Assembly (NCBI GenBank): GCA_900542795.1
Contig: UQPD01000065.1
Coordinates: 1-13,711, forward strand
DNA from: an uncultured Prevotella sp.
GTDB lineage: Bacteria > Bacteroidota > Bacteroidia > Bacteroidales > Bacteroidaceae
Length of the DNA stretch: 13,711 nt
Direction of reading: 5' to 3'
The position numbers and the translations under genes are program-made. Position 1 is the stretch's first letter. The number at the start of each line of letters is the position of its first letter. Below the pieces are notes generated by a model. It made no database searches. It was not told where the DNA came from and saw only the letters and a list, made by a program, of their open reading frames with translations. This document shows positions 12,264-13,711 of the stretch, one piece after another.

Positions 12264-13660
12264 AAAAAAATATCAGCAAAAAGAGCATAATCTTTACACT
12301 CACAATGGCTGCAACACTCGTAGTTGCAGCCTTGTTAGCATGGTGGTTATGGCCCAAGAATTACGAAGAAATGATTCCAGCACAAGCTAAAGCTGTGGTC
12401 AGAATTCAACCCGCTAAATTGCAAAAGGAAGTAGGCAACATCCCCAATCCCCTTAAAAGTGTCTTAGGCATTGAAGCCAATGGCATCGACTTTAGCCAAC
12501 CGCTTTATGCCTTTGTTACTCCCAACGAATACATTGGTTTTGTGGCAAAGGTTGAAAACGAAGAGGCTATTGAAACACAAATCAACAAATTGGTTGCACA
12601 AAAGCAATGTCAACCAACCGAAGAATACGATAATCTGCATTGGACATGGCTTAGCAGTGGTTGGCTTATGGCATGGAACAGTCGCATGGCAATGGCATTG
12701 GGTCCTGGCGTAGCACAAGAAAAGGATATGCTGCGACAAACCATTACAAGCATGGTAAATTCAAGTGACTGCTTTACGAAAACAGCTGCTTATAACCAAC
12801 TGAAGAAACAAGAAGGTAGCATCCAACTTTTTGCACAACTTGATGCCATGCCTACACCTTATAATATGCTATTCCGTTTGAGCGTACCTGCCGACTGCGA
12901 CCCAGCAACCATACAAGTTTTTGCTTCAGCTCAAATAAATAAAGATTCAACCATCATAAATAGCCAAATCACTAGCGAGAACGAGGATATTGTAAACGCC
13001 ATCAATGCCTTTGAAAAAGAAAAGGGCTGCATTCGCATTGCCAACCCTGCACTTTGCGACAGCACACTCTTTGTTATGGCTACAAGCACACAAGGCAAAC
13101 AATTACTGCAGTTGCTCAAAACCGATGCAACCTTGCGCGGACTATTGATGGGATTAAACCAAACCATTGATGCCGACCGTATGTTGGGTAGCACGCAAGG
13201 GGTATTCACTATGGAAATAAGCACTTTTGCTAAAGATTGGACGCCAACATTCTGTCTTAAAGCTGAAACCTCGGCTAACAATCTTTTTGCCGATGCCAAC
13301 TATTGGATGGAAAGCGCAAAGAAACAAAAGAATGTGGTGTTGAAACGTACCAGTGCCGAAGCTTTCTTCTTGAGCAACGACAAACAACAACTCAATTTTG
13401 GCAAAAACGCCACAAACAATGCTTTGTATTTTACCTCTCCTTCATTAGTAAACCGCGCAGCCCAACCCTTCATTGCCCAAAAAAGCAACGAACCACAAGG
13501 CACATTGGTTTACTTCCACGTAAACTTAAACAAGCTCTTTGCACAACCTTGTATGAACGATGGTGCAATGAAGAATATCCTCAAAACGATCCTGCCAGGC
13601 TCGCACGCCATTACTTATAAAGCTGAAACTGGGAGAAAGGCAAGTATAAGTATTAAGTAA
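12260..13660 (+). CDS. Membrane-anchored protein of unknown function, DUF4836/DUF3352-like
   Basis: This 466-residue protein has a basic N-terminus, one transmembrane helix (about 9-31, ending in AWWLW) and a large extracytoplasmic domain. There is no lipobox. The start of the domain (MIPAQAKAVVRIQPAKL, about 38-54), the segment LYAFVTPNEYIGFVAKVENEEAIETQINKL (82-111) and repeated F/Y-rich strands recall the DUF4836/DUF3352 group of envelope proteins, which have no established function. That link is weak and by pattern only. Translation is coupled to rsmE by the ATGA overlap. The final codons run into a 7-bp tandem repeat. Confidence 0.75.
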   Translation: MKKNISKKSIIFTLTMAATLVVAALLAWWLWPKNYEEMIPAQAKAVVRIQPAKLQKEVGNIPNPLKSVLGIEANGIDFSQPLYAFVTPNEYIGFVAKVENEEAIETQINKLVAQKQCQPTEEYDNLHWTWLSSGWLMAWNSRMAMALGPGVAQEKDMLRQTITSMVNSSDCFTKTAAYNQLKKQEGSIQLFAQLDAMPTPYNMLFRLSVPADCDPATIQVFASAQINKDSTIINSQITSENEDIVNAINAFEKEKGCIRIANPALCDSTLFVMATSTQGKQLLQLLKTDATLRGLLMGLNQTIDADRMLGSTQGVFTMEISTFAKDWTPTFCLKAETSANNLFADANYWMESAKKQKNVVLKRTSAEAFFLSNDKQQLNFGKNATNNALYFTSPSLVNRAAQPFIAQKSNEPQGTLVYFHVNLNKLFAQPCMNDGAMKNILKTILPGSHAITYKAETGRKASISIK

Positions 13661-13682
13661 TAAGTAAGAAGTAATAAGTATT
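13642..13682. repeat. Heptanucleotide AAGTANN tandem repeat over the stop codon
   Basis: AAGTA recurs at 13642, 13648, 13655, 13662, 13669 and 13676, giving one 6-base and five 7-base units with ends TT, AT, AG, AT and TT. The first units are inside the preceding gene and the TAA stop (13658-13660) lies within a unit. Further AAGTA copies at 13694 and 13707 reach the window end. Confidence 0.65.
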
Positions 13683-13711
13683 ACATTCTTGCAAAGTACT
13701 AATAAGAAGTA

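Noticed and set aside
1..13711. CRISPR array, tRNA/rRNA genes, insertion sequences or prophage
   Set aside because: I saw no regularly spaced long repeats, no tRNA-like T-loop/acceptor pattern, no transposase or integrase motifs, and no abrupt change in coding style.

Overview
The window looks like a chromosomal core region of a Bacteroidota genome. It is most likely from Bacteroidales and Prevotella-like, although the genus is an inference from protein resemblance. Supporting signs are several matches to the Bacteroidota promoter pattern (TTTG, about 19-20 bases, TAnnTTTG), A-rich leaders without Shine-Dalgarno sequences, a Bacteroidota-type ECF sigma/anti-sigma module, a protein with a type IX secretion sorting-like tail, and a PIF1-HRDC-HTH helicase. 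I see no insertion sequence, phage gene, CRISPR array, rRNA or tRNA.

Positions 1-5277 are a plus-strand housekeeping block: a DUF177/YceD protein, rpmF (ribosomal protein L32), fabH (fatty-acid initiation), the ribosome-assembly GTPases era and der, and a small lipoprotein. They link ribosome biogenesis with the start of fatty-acid synthesis. The block begins at a promoter that nearly touches the first ATG and ends in a strong, probably bidirectional terminator at 5220-5277. Two intergenic stretches carry pronounced RNA structure: a roughly 104-nt long hairpin after rpmF, and two tandem long hairpins filling the fabH-era gap.

Positions 5308-9862 lie on the minus strand. In transcription order they are a tiny secreted protein made mostly of a sorting-like domain, an ECF sigma factor, a single-pass putative anti-sigma factor, a periplasmic Spy/CpxP-like helical protein overlapping it, a terminator, and a large PIF1-family helicase with C-terminal HRDC and HTH domains. 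The sigma/anti-sigma/periplasmic trio reads as an envelope-sensing regulatory module.

Positions 9939-10016 hold back-to-back promoters. From there the plus strand encodes a degenerate ThiE-like (thiamine phosphate synthase fold) protein, a DUF151 bifunctional-nuclease-like protein with a UVR tail behind its own well-formed promoter, rsmE (16S rRNA U1498 methyltransferase), and a membrane-anchored protein of unknown function whose start overlaps the rsmE stop (ATGA). The window ends in a 7-bp tandem repeat that begins inside the last codons of that gene.

Most genes are conserved housekeeping. The less ordinary elements are the intergenic RNA structures, the almost cargo-free sorting-domain protein beside the sigma factor, and the ThiE-like protein lacking canonical active-site motifs.
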